Below, piece by piece: positions 8,901 to 16,357 of a stretch of 34,228 nt of DNA. Both the position numbers and the translations under genes were made by a program. The notes under the pieces were generated by a model. That model saw only the letters and a list, made by a program, of their open reading frames with translations, was not told where the DNA came from and made no database searches. Position 1 is the stretch's first letter. Each line of letters opens with the position of its first letter. Source of the stretch: Gemmataceae bacterium (lineage in GTDB: Bacteria > Planctomycetota > Planctomycetia > Gemmatales > Gemmataceae); contig JAOAAA010000028.1 in the NCBI GenBank assembly GCA_026419115.1, positions 1 to 34,228 on the forward strand. Direction: 5' to 3'.

Positions 8901-9339
8901 ATTGGCCAAACGAGACCCTCTCGAACTCAAAGCCGAGCTTCGCAAAGGCGAGGTTTCGATCGCAGGGGTCACCCTCAACGAAGAGGATTTTCAGTTCACC
9001 ATGACTGCTCCCGAAGGCTTCGCCGGTGCGGAGGATTCCGGTACTCAAGTGATGATCGATACAAAAATCACTCCCCTGCTTGCCCAAGAGGGGATGGCCC
9101 GCGAGGTCATTCGAGCGGTCAACGATCTCCGGAAGAAAGCAGAGTTGAATATCGAGGATCGAATTGCCTTAACCTTGTTAACCACCTCTCCCAGCCTTAG
9201 CGAGGCCCTGTGGAACTTCAAGGATTACATTGCAGAGGAAACTTTGACCAAGGTCTGGGGACATACTTCCGAAACCCATTCGGTGGATTTAGAAATCGAA
9301 GGTCAACCCCTGCGGATCGAGTTGCATAAAATAGATTAA
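5926..9339 (+). CDS. ileS: Isoleucyl-tRNA synthetase
   Basis: Class I aminoacyl-tRNA synthetase, 1137 residues, charging tRNA(Ile). The HIGH-type site reads PMGVHHAWG (His61, His62), and the KMSKS-type loop reads EMHKSAGNS (696-704). CP1 editing-domain landmarks are present: the Thr-rich WTTTPWTLTSNVG and GTGIVHTAPGCGQIDF. Cys pairs WCGRC and HCWRC flank that domain. After the catalytic core come the anticodon-binding domain (RPDIDRWIISELQKLI, FLDDYLSNWYVRRSRRRFAK) and a C-terminal extension (VNDLRKKAELNIEDRI), so the protein is of the long type related to eukaryotic/IleS2 enzymes. A hydrophilic insert of about 20 residues (290-311, SSDSDEDDSP then a Lys-rich run) sits inside the editing domain. 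ATG 5926 is preceded by a GGGAAAAG purine stretch. Confidence 0.97.
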   Translation: MPLFAKVETKDLDFSKLEEDILRFWEASQIFEKCKAKNAHSDKQWSFLDGPITANNPMGVHHAWGRTYKDLYNRYFAMTGHQLRYQQGFDCQGLWVEVEVEKELGLKSKRDIENLVEGDTEASIAKFVQLCKDRVNKFARVQTEQSIRLGYWMDWDRTDEDWAKPVDERKSYFTMSETNNVTIWSFLKKCHQKGLVYKGFDVMPWCGRCGVGISEQEMKEGYKTIEHRSAFVKLPLKNRPKENLLVWTTTPWTLTSNVGAAVNPKLTYLQVKLKDEIYYVSKGAFKLNRMESSDSDEDDSPKAGGKKSKREWIEGVPHLKSIEQIFKEKAGKEGFSIIGEILGQEMLGWEYIGPFDDLPAQNFPYGYPEEVARVVKQQNWASAITGANAHKVVSGGDHVTESEGTGIVHTAPGCGQIDFVWGKENQLPPIAPIGEDGRFLDGFGPLTGLHASDKSTAETVFELLKRNDRLFATERYVHRYPHCWRCKTELLYRLVDEWFINMGPRNTEEGFRGEVMKVVNQVNFLPESLNGRARERDWLWNMGDWMISKKRFWGLALPIWVDEQTGDFEVIGSREELMERAVEGIEAIEGRSLHRPYLDRVKIRNPKTGNLMSRISDVGNPWLDAGIVAFSTMKYNTDREYWQKWYPADFIVESFPGQFRNWFYALLTMSTMMSDGKPPFRTLLGHGLVRDENGKEMHKSAGNSIPFEVAANEMGADVCRWLYARTNPASNLNFGPKPANEIRAKFHIKFWNCYAFFTNNARADGFDPLMPSIPLKDRPDIDRWIISELQKLIEVANHSFRSYDVAQFCLACEKFLDDYLSNWYVRRSRRRFAKAGFDRDCAYQTLYSVLVKLCQLCAPIIPFFTEAIYQNIRTEKDPESIHLTEYPVADPSQIDPELGHAVEVTMRVVTAGGAARNIAKVKNRQPLGEIIIKPSSPEVQKAIEKFQSEIQDELNIKKITFTTENLLKAEFRLQMKTAGSKIGAKGKEVQAELAKRDPLELKAELRKGEVSIAGVTLNEEDFQFTMTAPEGFAGAEDSGTQVMIDTKITPLLAQEGMAREVIRAVNDLRKKAELNIEDRIALTLLTTSPSLSEALWNFKDYIAEETLTKVWGHTSETHSVDLEIEGQPLRIELHKID

Positions 9340-9384
9340 GTTCGCCTACCTTCTCTGGCTCTCACCCGATTCTCTGAAATTCCT

Positions 9385-10407
9385 ATGACACTTCGTCAAT
9401 CATTTTTGGGATTTGTTCTCCTGTCCTTGTGTATGGGAACTCATCCTTGTTGGTCTCAAACCTTCACCGATTTACCGTCAAAAACCATTATCCTTTCAGA
9501 GAAAGAAATTTCTCTCAAAAATTTGGCGGACTCGTTTCGTGAACAGACAGGCCTCACCTTAGATTTAGGGAAACAAAATCCCGATCGTCGAATCACTTTG
9601 GATTGGCAGAAAAAACCCTTTTGGGAAGCCCTAGATTCGATTGCGAAACAGACTCGCTGTCGGGTCGAGCTGACGGGTTCGGGTGTCGCTCTGGTTGAGT
9701 CCGATTCAGAGAATATATCTGTGATCCGTGGACCTTTTCGCTTAAGTCCGAGTACTATCAACATTCGTCGCAACCTAGCCACGCAGCAAAGCACCGGTAA
9801 CCTGACGATGGAACTGGCTTGGGAACCGAGTCTGCTTGTGTTTCGTTCCGATTCGATTTTTCGTGCATCAGAGGCCAAAACCGACTCGGGAACACCCGTG
9901 CGGACCGATTCCTCGGCCACACGTTATCTGGTCGAAGGTCGAACTGCTCAATTGAATTTGAACTTTTCTCAAGTCGCGCGGGCGGCCCAATCGATTTCGT
10001 TCAAGGGGGAAGTTCATTTGACCATCAGTCGAAATTGGATTGTTCACCAACTGAATCCGAGCAATGGGAAACTCCTGACCCCGCAGGATGCCAACGTCAT
10101 GCTCACTATCAAAAAATGGTCCAAAACCGGAAACGATCTTACGGTCGATATTGCCTATGAGTATCCTAAGGATGTTGTTTGGGAATCGTTTGAAAACCCC
10201 TTTGAGCGAAACACACTGGAGCTGATCTCTCCCTCGGGCAAGGTAATTACACCCTCTCGAAGCGAAAGTCAGCAGAATGAAACACGATATATTTTCAAGG
10301 GGACCGTCGGTGAATTGGGGGCAGATTGGAAGGTGCAATATCGGCTCCCTAGAGCCTTTGAAGAAATCAAAATTCCGTTTGAATTTCGGAATATCCCGCT
10401 TCCTTGA
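9385..10407 (+). CDS. Exported protein with N-terminal STN/secretin-like domain
   Basis: A 340-residue protein with a signal peptide (hydrophobic core FLGFVLLSLCMGTHPCW, probable cleavage near residue 25). Residues about 42-103 look like the short STN or secretin N-terminal fold: ISLKNLADSFREQTGLTLDL, then RRITLDWQKKPFWEALDSIA and KQTRCRVEL. The remaining 230 residues are beta-rich and unrecognised; there is no TonB box, barrel or secretin channel domain. Location is therefore periplasmic or surface-facing. It begins 45 bases after ileS ends and could be read through from it, though the functions are unrelated. It converges on the MoxR-type gene with only about 40 bases between the stops. Confidence 0.75.
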   Translation: MTLRQSFLGFVLLSLCMGTHPCWSQTFTDLPSKTIILSEKEISLKNLADSFREQTGLTLDLGKQNPDRRITLDWQKKPFWEALDSIAKQTRCRVELTGSGVALVESDSENISVIRGPFRLSPSTINIRRNLATQQSTGNLTMELAWEPSLLVFRSDSIFRASEAKTDSGTPVRTDSSATRYLVEGRTAQLNLNFSQVARAAQSISFKGEVHLTISRNWIVHQLNPSNGKLLTPQDANVMLTIKKWSKTGNDLTVDIAYEYPKDVVWESFENPFERNTLELISPSGKVITPSRSESQQNETRYIFKGTVGELGADWKVQYRLPRAFEEIKIPFEFRNIPLP

Positions 10408-10447
10408 AGTCGTTAAAGCCTTTTTTCTCGAAGATATGCCAGCCAAA

Positions 10448-11470
10448 TTAACCTTCACCTAGTAACTGAGGCACTTTCTCTCGAAGATGCTCAATCTCTT
10501 GCAGAGTTTCACCCAAGTAGGCGAGCAAGCGGAGATCGTCTCGGGTCACGGTTCCGCCAGAAAAAATCCACGAGCGGACACGAAAGAGCTTATAAAGTTT
10601 CACGAGCTTCCGATCGGAAATGAAGATGCGATCTTCTCGCACTAAAGTTTTTACCAAACGCTTGAATTCTGCAAAAACATCATCGGGGAAAAACAGTTTG
10701 CGATCGTTCTGTTCCTCGCCTCGACTGTCCCCTAGCTTTCGCCCGAACAACAAGGTTAAATAGCGATTCGCTTTGAGCAAATCGTCCAAGGTGCAATGCC
10801 CTTCGACCCAAGGCTTTTGATTGAGATTTTTATAGGCTTCGTTCTGAAGCCCTGCATCGATCAGTTCTGCAAAATAATCATCCTGCACCGAGCGCGATTG
10901 AACTTTGAGAACAAATCGATCCTTCAGAGCAGCCAATTCACCCTGTTCGGGAATTTCGTTGGTCGCTGCGAACAGAACTCGAAGCGGCACCGGTTCGGGA
11001 ACCCCGTCCTGATAGAATTTCTTTTCGTTGATGATCGTCAAAAGAATGTTCAGAATCGCACTATTGGATTTGAAGATTTCGTCTAAGAAGGCAATTCTGG
11101 CCGTCGGGAGTTTCCCTTGTTTCCTGCGGATGTAGGAACCATCTCGGAGTTTGGCGATATCGATGGCACCGATGATTTCGCTTGGCTCGGTGAATCGGGT
11201 GAGCATATATTCAAAGTAATCTTCTTCCGAGACACCGAGGGCATCTTTGAATTTCAACACGAGATCGGATTTAGCCGTTCCGGGCGGACCTACTAACAGC
11301 AGGGGTTCTTGAGCCACCGCGGCCACCACCATTAAATCAATGATTTCTTGCTTTTGGACAAAGAACCGCCCTAGGGATGTCCGAAAACGATTGATTTTTT
11401 TTCGAATCTCGCCGGCTTCGGCTTGGAGGTCAACAAGCGATAGTTCTTCAACTCGCGTGGCTTTGGCCAT
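10448..11470 (-). CDS. MoxR/RavA-type AAA+ ATPase
   Basis: A 340-residue AAA+ ATPase of the MoxR family, chaperone-like ATPases that assist assembly or maturation of protein complexes, usually together with a von Willebrand A-domain partner. Walker A is GPPGTAKS (residues 61-68), Walker B is IAFLDEIFKS (about 126-135), sensor 1 is FAATNE (Asn171), and the arginine-finger region is ALKDRF (about Arg185). The MoxR/RavA pattern TRFTEPSEIIGAID follows the core. A C-terminal helical lid region carries SDRKLVKLYKLFRVRSW. The ATG at 11470 is preferred because GGGAGA lies about 11 bases upstream; ATG 11494 and GTG 11536 have no ribosome site. No vWA gene is adjacent. The gene diverges from the RNA cyclase gene. 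Confidence 0.9.
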   Translation of the reverse strand: MAKATRVEELSLVDLQAEAGEIRKKINRFRTSLGRFFVQKQEIIDLMVVAAVAQEPLLLVGPPGTAKSDLVLKFKDALGVSEEDYFEYMLTRFTEPSEIIGAIDIAKLRDGSYIRRKQGKLPTARIAFLDEIFKSNSAILNILLTIINEKKFYQDGVPEPVPLRVLFAATNEIPEQGELAALKDRFVLKVQSRSVQDDYFAELIDAGLQNEAYKNLNQKPWVEGHCTLDDLLKANRYLTLLFGRKLGDSRGEEQNDRKLFFPDDVFAEFKRLVKTLVREDRIFISDRKLVKLYKLFRVRSWIFSGGTVTRDDLRLLAYLGETLQEIEHLREKVPQLLGEG

Positions 11471-11664
11471 GTGGCAAATATCTCCCAAATCCATTTCGGT
11501 TATTCTAAGAGAGGTACACAAGAAGGGAATGTTCACAAGGTTGGGATTTTCGGATTCGCCCTGACCCGACTAACTACCTAAAGAGAGCAACCCCTCGTGT
11601 AAGGAATCGGAATGACTTGATTGAATGAGTGAACTTGGATGGCAATTTGTCGCTCTTGATTAAA

Positions 11665-12708
11665 ATGAGTTTTCCTATGCGAAATCAAGAATTGATCGAA
11701 ATCGATGGCTCGGAAGGGGAAGGTGGCGGGCAAATTCTGCGCACGAGTTTGTCTTTGGCTATTCTTCTGAATCGGCCTTTTCACATGTATAACATCCGGA
11801 AAAATCGGCTTCCGAAACCTGGTTTACGTCCCCAACATCTAACCTGTGTGCAGGCAGCCGCTCAAATCTGTCATGGCAAAACCCAAGGGGCAGAACTCGG
11901 TTCGAGTGAGTTGTTTTTTTATCCCAATGAGGTGGTTTCTGGTCGTTATCATTTTTCGATTGGAACCGCCGGCGCAACGAGCCTTGTCTTACAGACGGTT
12001 TATTTACCCCTGATGTGGAATGCTCGCTGTGCTTCCGAAATCATCATCGAAGGAGGAACGCACAACGACAAGGCCCCCTCATTCCACTTTCTCCAAACCA
12101 CTTGGCGTGCTTGGTTAGCTTCAATGGGTTTAGATGTTCGATTGGAACTAAAGCGGATCGGCTTTTATCCCAAAGGGGGGGGGCTGATTATCGCTCATCT
12201 GCAACCGTGTTCTTCGATTGCCCCCTTACAGGCTCTAGAACCTGTCCGTGATCGGTTCGAGATACTCAGTGCGGTTGCCAATTTACCGGAACACATCGGC
12301 CAAAGGCAACTCAACCAAGCGGAAAGCCAAATTCGGAAGGTCACACGGAACTTTTCTTCACGCATAGAACGATGGCACCATTCCACGGGGAGCTATGTTG
12401 CCGTCACGGTCGAGGGGCGTGTTCCTGCTCTGTTTGATAGCGTGGGGGCCAAAGGTAAGACGGCAGAAAAAGTCGCCCATGAAGCCTGTGAGCAAGCGAT
12501 TCGACATTATCAACAAGGGGCTTGTGTGGATGAACATTCCAGCGATCAGTTATTACTTCCATTGGTTTTTGCGAAAGGAGTATCGCGCTTGCGGGTCGGT
12601 CAATTTTCTTCTCATTTGAGAACGAATGTCAAGACCATTGGTCTTTTCTTGAATAGAAAAATCGACCTCATTCCGGAAGAGAATTTGGTCGTCGTTCAAG
12701 AATCGTGA
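11665..12708 (+). CDS. rtcA: RNA 3'-terminal phosphate cyclase
   Basis: ATP-dependent enzyme that converts an RNA 3'-phosphate end to a 2',3'-cyclic phosphate through a covalent histidine-AMP intermediate. The protein shows the full family pattern: IEIDGSEGEGGGQILRTSLS near the N-terminus, KPGLRPQHLTCVQAA, FSIGTAGATSLVLQT, IEGGTHNDKAPS and GFYPKGGG. The segment SSHLRTNV near the C-terminus (His at about residue 317) aligns with the adenylated histidine of E. coli RtcA. Length from ATG 11665 is 347 residues, usual for the family; ATG 11677 is an alternative and no start has a strong ribosome site. No RtcB ligase or RtcR regulator gene is nearby, so the physiological role here is open. The 9-G tract at 12175-12183 encodes the Gly triplet of KGGGL. 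Confidence 0.95.
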   Translation: MSFPMRNQELIEIDGSEGEGGGQILRTSLSLAILLNRPFHMYNIRKNRLPKPGLRPQHLTCVQAAAQICHGKTQGAELGSSELFFYPNEVVSGRYHFSIGTAGATSLVLQTVYLPLMWNARCASEIIIEGGTHNDKAPSFHFLQTTWRAWLASMGLDVRLELKRIGFYPKGGGLIIAHLQPCSSIAPLQALEPVRDRFEILSAVANLPEHIGQRQLNQAESQIRKVTRNFSSRIERWHHSTGSYVAVTVEGRVPALFDSVGAKGKTAEKVAHEACEQAIRHYQQGACVDEHSSDQLLLPLVFAKGVSRLRVGQFSSHLRTNVKTIGLFLNRKIDLIPEENLVVVQES

Positions 12709-12717
12709 ATCTTGAAC
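12694..12717 (+). terminator. Perfect 8-bp hairpin across the rtcA stop codon
   Basis: GTTCAAGA at 12694-12701 pairs perfectly with TCTTGAAC at 12710-12717, with an 8-base loop that contains the TGA stop of rtcA. There is no T tract right after the stem, so a classic intrinsic terminator is doubtful; it may protect the 3' end of the mRNA or be an operator for the next gene. Confidence 0.4.
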
Positions 12718-12727
12718 GGCAAATTCC

Positions 12728-12733
12728 TATAAT
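12728..12733 (+). promoter_or_regulatory. Candidate -10 box (TATAAT) for the FmdB-type gene
   Basis: An exact TATAAT lies 32 bases before the start of the small zinc-ribbon gene. The hexamer 17 bases upstream (GTGAAT) is a poor -35 match and overlaps the hairpin at the end of rtcA, so this is a candidate only. Confidence 0.3.
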
Positions 12734-12764
12734 TCTTTCTAACGAGTGTTAGGAGGAATGGAAC

Positions 12765-12998
12765 ATGCCATTGTATGAATACGAGTGTACAAATTGTCAT
12801 CATCGAGAAGAGAAATTGGTACGACAATCGGTGAGTTCTGAAAATTTGCAATGTCCGAAATGTCAACAATTCACATTGAGCCGTCTCATTAGTGTACCGG
12901 CTCAGGTCTCAAGCCATTCTGCAGCCCCCCTTCCCTTGGGCGGAGGGTGTGGTGTCGGTCCGCCTTGTGGTGCCCCTTGGTGTCAACGTAAAGGTTAA
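12765..12998 (+). CDS. FmdB-family zinc-ribbon protein
   Basis: A 77-residue protein starting MPLYEYECTNCHHREEKLV with a second pair CPKC, the standard FmdB/CxxC_CxxC_SSSS layout: an N-terminal four-Cys zinc ribbon and a flexible Gly/Cys/Pro-rich tail. The family was first noted as putative regulators of amide-degradation genes, but the role is not established for most members. The tail here adds further Cys residues (GGGCGVGPPCGAPWC) that could bind metal. AGGAGGA at 12751-12757, 7 bases from the ATG, is the strongest ribosome site I noticed in the window, suggesting high expression. It follows rtcA with a 56-base gap holding a candidate promoter. Confidence 0.9.
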   Translation: MPLYEYECTNCHHREEKLVRQSVSSENLQCPKCQQFTLSRLISVPAQVSSHSAAPLPLGGGCGVGPPCGAPWCQRKG

Positions 12999-13154
12999 TC
13001 TGGGAAAAGGATAATCAGGTTAACTGCATCTGGTTCAGTGCATCCGGTTGAATTCATCTTGACTTGGGTTTTGTCCCCAAAGTCATCATGCTCTTCACAC
13101 GGGGTGCAACTTCTTATCAATCAATCTGCCGACGAGCGACACTGAGGAATTGCT

Positions 13155-15548
13155 ATGAATATCGATCCCACAAAAGAAGAGTTTTTAGCGGTGGTGACGG
13201 GTTGGACCAGCACCGGCCCGCGCGGGGGCTATGTTGGAAGTGCGATTCCGCTTTATTGTACCACACAACAAGTGATGCTCCGCGATGCCCGAGAGCTTTT
13301 CCCCGATCCGGGCTACGTCTTTTTGGTGAATCGTGGTGTCCTGCGAGAATGGGATTGGGTGCTTCTCCATCCCCAAAAAAACGAAAAATATACGCCTGGT
13401 AAATCTCAGTATTTAGCCTTTGAAACTCCCACGCTGGTGAAGGACGCTACCAGCGATGCGGTCGTTCCCTACGATACTCGAATTGCTTCAGTGTTGGATG
13501 TGAATAGTTTCGATCCGCATGAACCCAAAGGTGTGATCCGCAATCCTCATCAAAATGTGTTGCCAATTTTCTTCACACGGGTCGGGAAAAAAATCTATGG
13601 TCCCCTGCGACGAGTTGCCTTACATCGAAAAATTGATGTGTTAGGCGTGATTGAATCGATTGAATGGGAACCCTATGGTAACTCGAATGAGCTTTCGGAA
13701 TTTGCGGAGGATCAACTGGGGCAATACAAATTGGAATTACGCACTTACATCCACGAAAATCCGGATGATGAATTTGTTGCCCGTAATCCGATTCATGTGC
13801 TGCTTGGCCCTGTATTGACAGCCAAATCGGACAAAATGCACGATCGGCTTCCTCAACAAAAGCTCATCGATTGGTTTGTTGAGTGGAGCAAAATGACCCC
13901 AATTCCCAACGATGTTCTCAAAACTTTGCGGAACGCCCCCGAATATCTCAAGGACACGACTCCCGAGGTCATTCGTCAGCGCTGTCGTCGTGTTTCCCAA
14001 TTGATGAACCAAATCGATTCGCTCCAGTCGGAACGTCTGAATGCAGGGAATCGTTATCTTGAGACCGAAGCAGGTCAAAAACTCCTCCAAGAGCTGGTTG
14101 CCAAGCGAATGGAAGAACGAGCCAAAATAATCGATGAGGAGATCAAGGCCGCTAAAAAAGAGCTTCTTCGTGAAAATTACGACCTGCAAAAAAAAGGGGA
14201 GAACCTCAAGCAAGAAATCGCTCAAAAGATCAAAGCAGGTCAAATCGAAATCGAACAACTTCAGGGGCAAAAATCGACACTTCAACAACAGATTGACTTA
14301 CTCCAACAACAACTCAACGAAGGGGTAAAAAATCTCGTTGAAAAATTGCAAAGTGAATGGCCCCTCGCTGCGGTGGTCTCTTCTGCGATTCGCCCCGTTG
14401 TTACCACAACATCTCCGAATCCCCCCCCCGCCCCGACTAGTAAACCGTTTGCGCCATTCTCCTTACCCGAGGTGGTTGCTGTGTGCCCCACAAAGGAACT
14501 CGATGTACCAAATGATGAACATCCTTTGATTGGTTCGATCGTGCAAGAATATCGTTCCTTGGGTTGGACCGTCTCGAACGAATTTGCCGCGAACCTGTAT
14601 ATTTCTGTAAAAACAAGCCCGTTCACGTTCATAGCGGGTCCGGCTGGTTATCCGCATGCGTTGGCCAATCGCGTATTGGCCTCGGCCCTAGGTCATTTGA
14701 ACGCAAGCCTAGAAATTCAAGTGGCACCCACTTGGAAGGACGATACGGAATTGTTGGGGAAATACGATCCCGCGAAAGCTCGTTACCTGATGGGCAGCAC
14801 AGGACTGCTCAACCGGCTTCGGCAAGCCGAAATGGATTGGAAATCTGGCAAAAAGGGGATTTATTTCATCCACTTTGTGGAAGCCAATCTCGCGCGAATG
14901 GAACGCTATCTTTCCCGATTACTGCCTGCGTTTTTACATGCAGGAAAATATGCCCTGAATTTATGTCAACGTCCCGATCTTCAGTTCGAGACCCTAAACA
15001 TTTATCCCAATGTCCGATTTATTGGCTCGATTACCACCGACGGCATGGGTGGCAAACTCCCCTTACGGTTAGCGGACTTAGCTGGGATTATCACTATGAA
15101 CCCCAGTGATATTTCACTGAGCCAGACGGCGATAGCCCCCTCGAATAAAGGCATATCGGCCAACACCTTTGTGGAGAAATGGAATAAACCTCCTCAGGAA
15201 TGTCCGCAAGATTGCTGGTTGCAAATCGAGCAACTTTTGGGATTTCTTCGAGTGACGACTCCCGAATACGGCTCGGGGATCCATCTTTCTCCGGTGGCTA
15301 TTCAGAATGTGCAGCGTTACCTTGCCAATGCCGTCGCTTTGCTCCCCTCGGATTATGCTGTCGATCTAGTCTTTTCTCAAAGGGTTCTTTCGGCGGTTCG
15401 GGGTCGGGGAACCCGTTACTTAAACCGGATGAAAAATCTGGCCGATCGACTTCGCGAAAGAAACATGTTCCGAAGTGCCGAGCGTATCCGCCATGCAATC
15501 GAGCAAACCGAATTGACCTTCGGAGACCTCGACTTTCTCAGCCTTTAG
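13155..15548 (+). CDS. Coiled-coil protein with degenerate McrB-like AAA+ domain
   Basis: A 797-residue protein with three visible parts. Residues 1-270 form a globular region rich in beta strands that I do not recognise. Residues about 275-400 are a long coiled coil (for example KAAKKELLRENYDLQKKGEN), followed by a Pro-rich linker (about 417-440). Residues 450-700 resemble the AAA+ domain of McrB, the NTPase of McrBC restriction: a P-loop-like segment FIAGPAGYPHAL (495-502 at the loop), the stretch QVAPTWKDDTELLGKYD typical of McrB, a Walker B-like FVEANLARME (574-583), and a sensor-like RFIGSITTDG (about 621-630). Key residues look lost: the Walker A Lys is His501, the Walker B Asp is Val575, and the arginine-finger DR is DL (641-642). 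It is therefore likely a non-hydrolysing scaffold or regulator. Start ATG 13155 follows GAGGAA. No McrC or nuclease gene is adjacent. Confidence 0.75.
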   Translation: MNIDPTKEEFLAVVTGWTSTGPRGGYVGSAIPLYCTTQQVMLRDARELFPDPGYVFLVNRGVLREWDWVLLHPQKNEKYTPGKSQYLAFETPTLVKDATSDAVVPYDTRIASVLDVNSFDPHEPKGVIRNPHQNVLPIFFTRVGKKIYGPLRRVALHRKIDVLGVIESIEWEPYGNSNELSEFAEDQLGQYKLELRTYIHENPDDEFVARNPIHVLLGPVLTAKSDKMHDRLPQQKLIDWFVEWSKMTPIPNDVLKTLRNAPEYLKDTTPEVIRQRCRRVSQLMNQIDSLQSERLNAGNRYLETEAGQKLLQELVAKRMEERAKIIDEEIKAAKKELLRENYDLQKKGENLKQEIAQKIKAGQIEIEQLQGQKSTLQQQIDLLQQQLNEGVKNLVEKLQSEWPLAAVVSSAIRPVVTTTSPNPPPAPTSKPFAPFSLPEVVAVCPTKELDVPNDEHPLIGSIVQEYRSLGWTVSNEFAANLYISVKTSPFTFIAGPAGYPHALANRVLASALGHLNASLEIQVAPTWKDDTELLGKYDPAKARYLMGSTGLLNRLRQAEMDWKSGKKGIYFIHFVEANLARMERYLSRLLPAFLHAGKYALNLCQRPDLQFETLNIYPNVRFIGSITTDGMGGKLPLRLADLAGIITMNPSDISLSQTAIAPSNKGISANTFVEKWNKPPQECPQDCWLQIEQLLGFLRVTTPEYGSGIHLSPVAIQNVQRYLANAVALLPSDYAVDLVFSQRVLSAVRGRGTRYLNRMKNLADRLRERNMFRSAERIRHAIEQTELTFGDLDFLSL

Positions 15549-15604
15549 CGGAACCAATGCGATCTTCTCTTTGATATAGGTTCCAGATTATCTAATCATC
15601 GAGA

Positions 15605-16357
15605 TCATGACGATTCAAGAGAATGCATCCATTGGGGCCAATACTCGGGAGGTGACGCTTGCAAGGTGATGTCCACTTTGCGGAACGGATGAAACCAATT
15701 CAGCTCCCGAGCATGTAAAGCAATCACACGATCGCGGTATGATTCCGCATGCGGTCCAAAAGGGAGGGGGCCCCCATACATATCATCTCCAAGGATTGGT
15801 AACCCTCGTGTGGATGCCTGTAATCGGAGCTGGTGCATGCGCCCCGTCTTGGGTCTGAGTTCGAGAAGACTGTGCTGTTCGTTGGAGGCAAGTAAACGAT
15901 AATGTGTGATCGCCTCTTTTGCTTTTTCCGTTTGAGCCTCCACCACGACCGCTCGTGATTCTTCGGGTAATTTCAAAAGCCAATCCTGCCACACTCCTTC
16001 GGGAAGAACGGGTTTCCCCTGCACAATCGCCCAATAAACTTTTTGAATCGTGTGATTCTGAAACTGCACCGCTAATTTCGAGGCCGCTTTGGTATTTCGG
16101 GCAAAGATTGTCACGCCACTCACAGGCCGATCCAAGCGATGAGGAATCCCCAGATAAACCCCTGCCGGCTTTTGATATTTGATCTTGATATATTGCTTGA
16201 CCGATCCTTCGAGTGAAGGAATCCCCTCGGGGGCCTGTGTCAACAACGGGGCTGGTTTATTCACTGCGATATAGTGAAAATCCTCAAATAGAATATCGAG
16301 GTTCGGAATTATCGTTTCCACAAGATGCTCTTCGTTCCTTCTTTGGCAATGATCCAT
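15605..16357 (-). CDS. RluA-family pseudouridine synthase
   Basis: Enzyme that isomerises uridine to pseudouridine in rRNA or tRNA. Landmarks are IAVNKPAPLLTQ, the catalytic HRLDRPVSGV (Asp76 in this numbering), ELRPKTGRMHQLRLQ and GDDMYGG, with LHARELNWFHPF near the end. About 250 residues with no S4 domain, so it resembles the short single-domain RluA branch; the exact target uridine cannot be told. The gene overlaps the 3' end of the giant WD40 gene: 49 bases if ATG 16357 is used, 13 bases if the GTG at 16321 is used. The latter has a GAAGAG about 7 bases upstream, so either start is possible. The overlap implies co-transcription with the WD40 gene. Confidence 0.93.
   Translation of the reverse strand: MDHCQRRNEEHLVETIIPNLDILFEDFHYIAVNKPAPLLTQAPEGIPSLEGSVKQYIKIKYQKPAGVYLGIPHRLDRPVSGVTIFARNTKAASKLAVQFQNHTIQKVYWAIVQGKPVLPEGVWQDWLLKLPEESRAVVVEAQTEKAKEAITHYRLLASNEQHSLLELRPKTGRMHQLRLQASTRGLPILGDDMYGGPLPFGPHAESYRDRVIALHARELNWFHPFRKVDITLQASPPEYWPQWMHSLESS

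Noticed and set aside
14564-15109. 181-residue frame inside the McrB-like gene
   Set aside because: Alternate-frame shadow; the McrB-like frame has the recognisable AAA+ landmarks.
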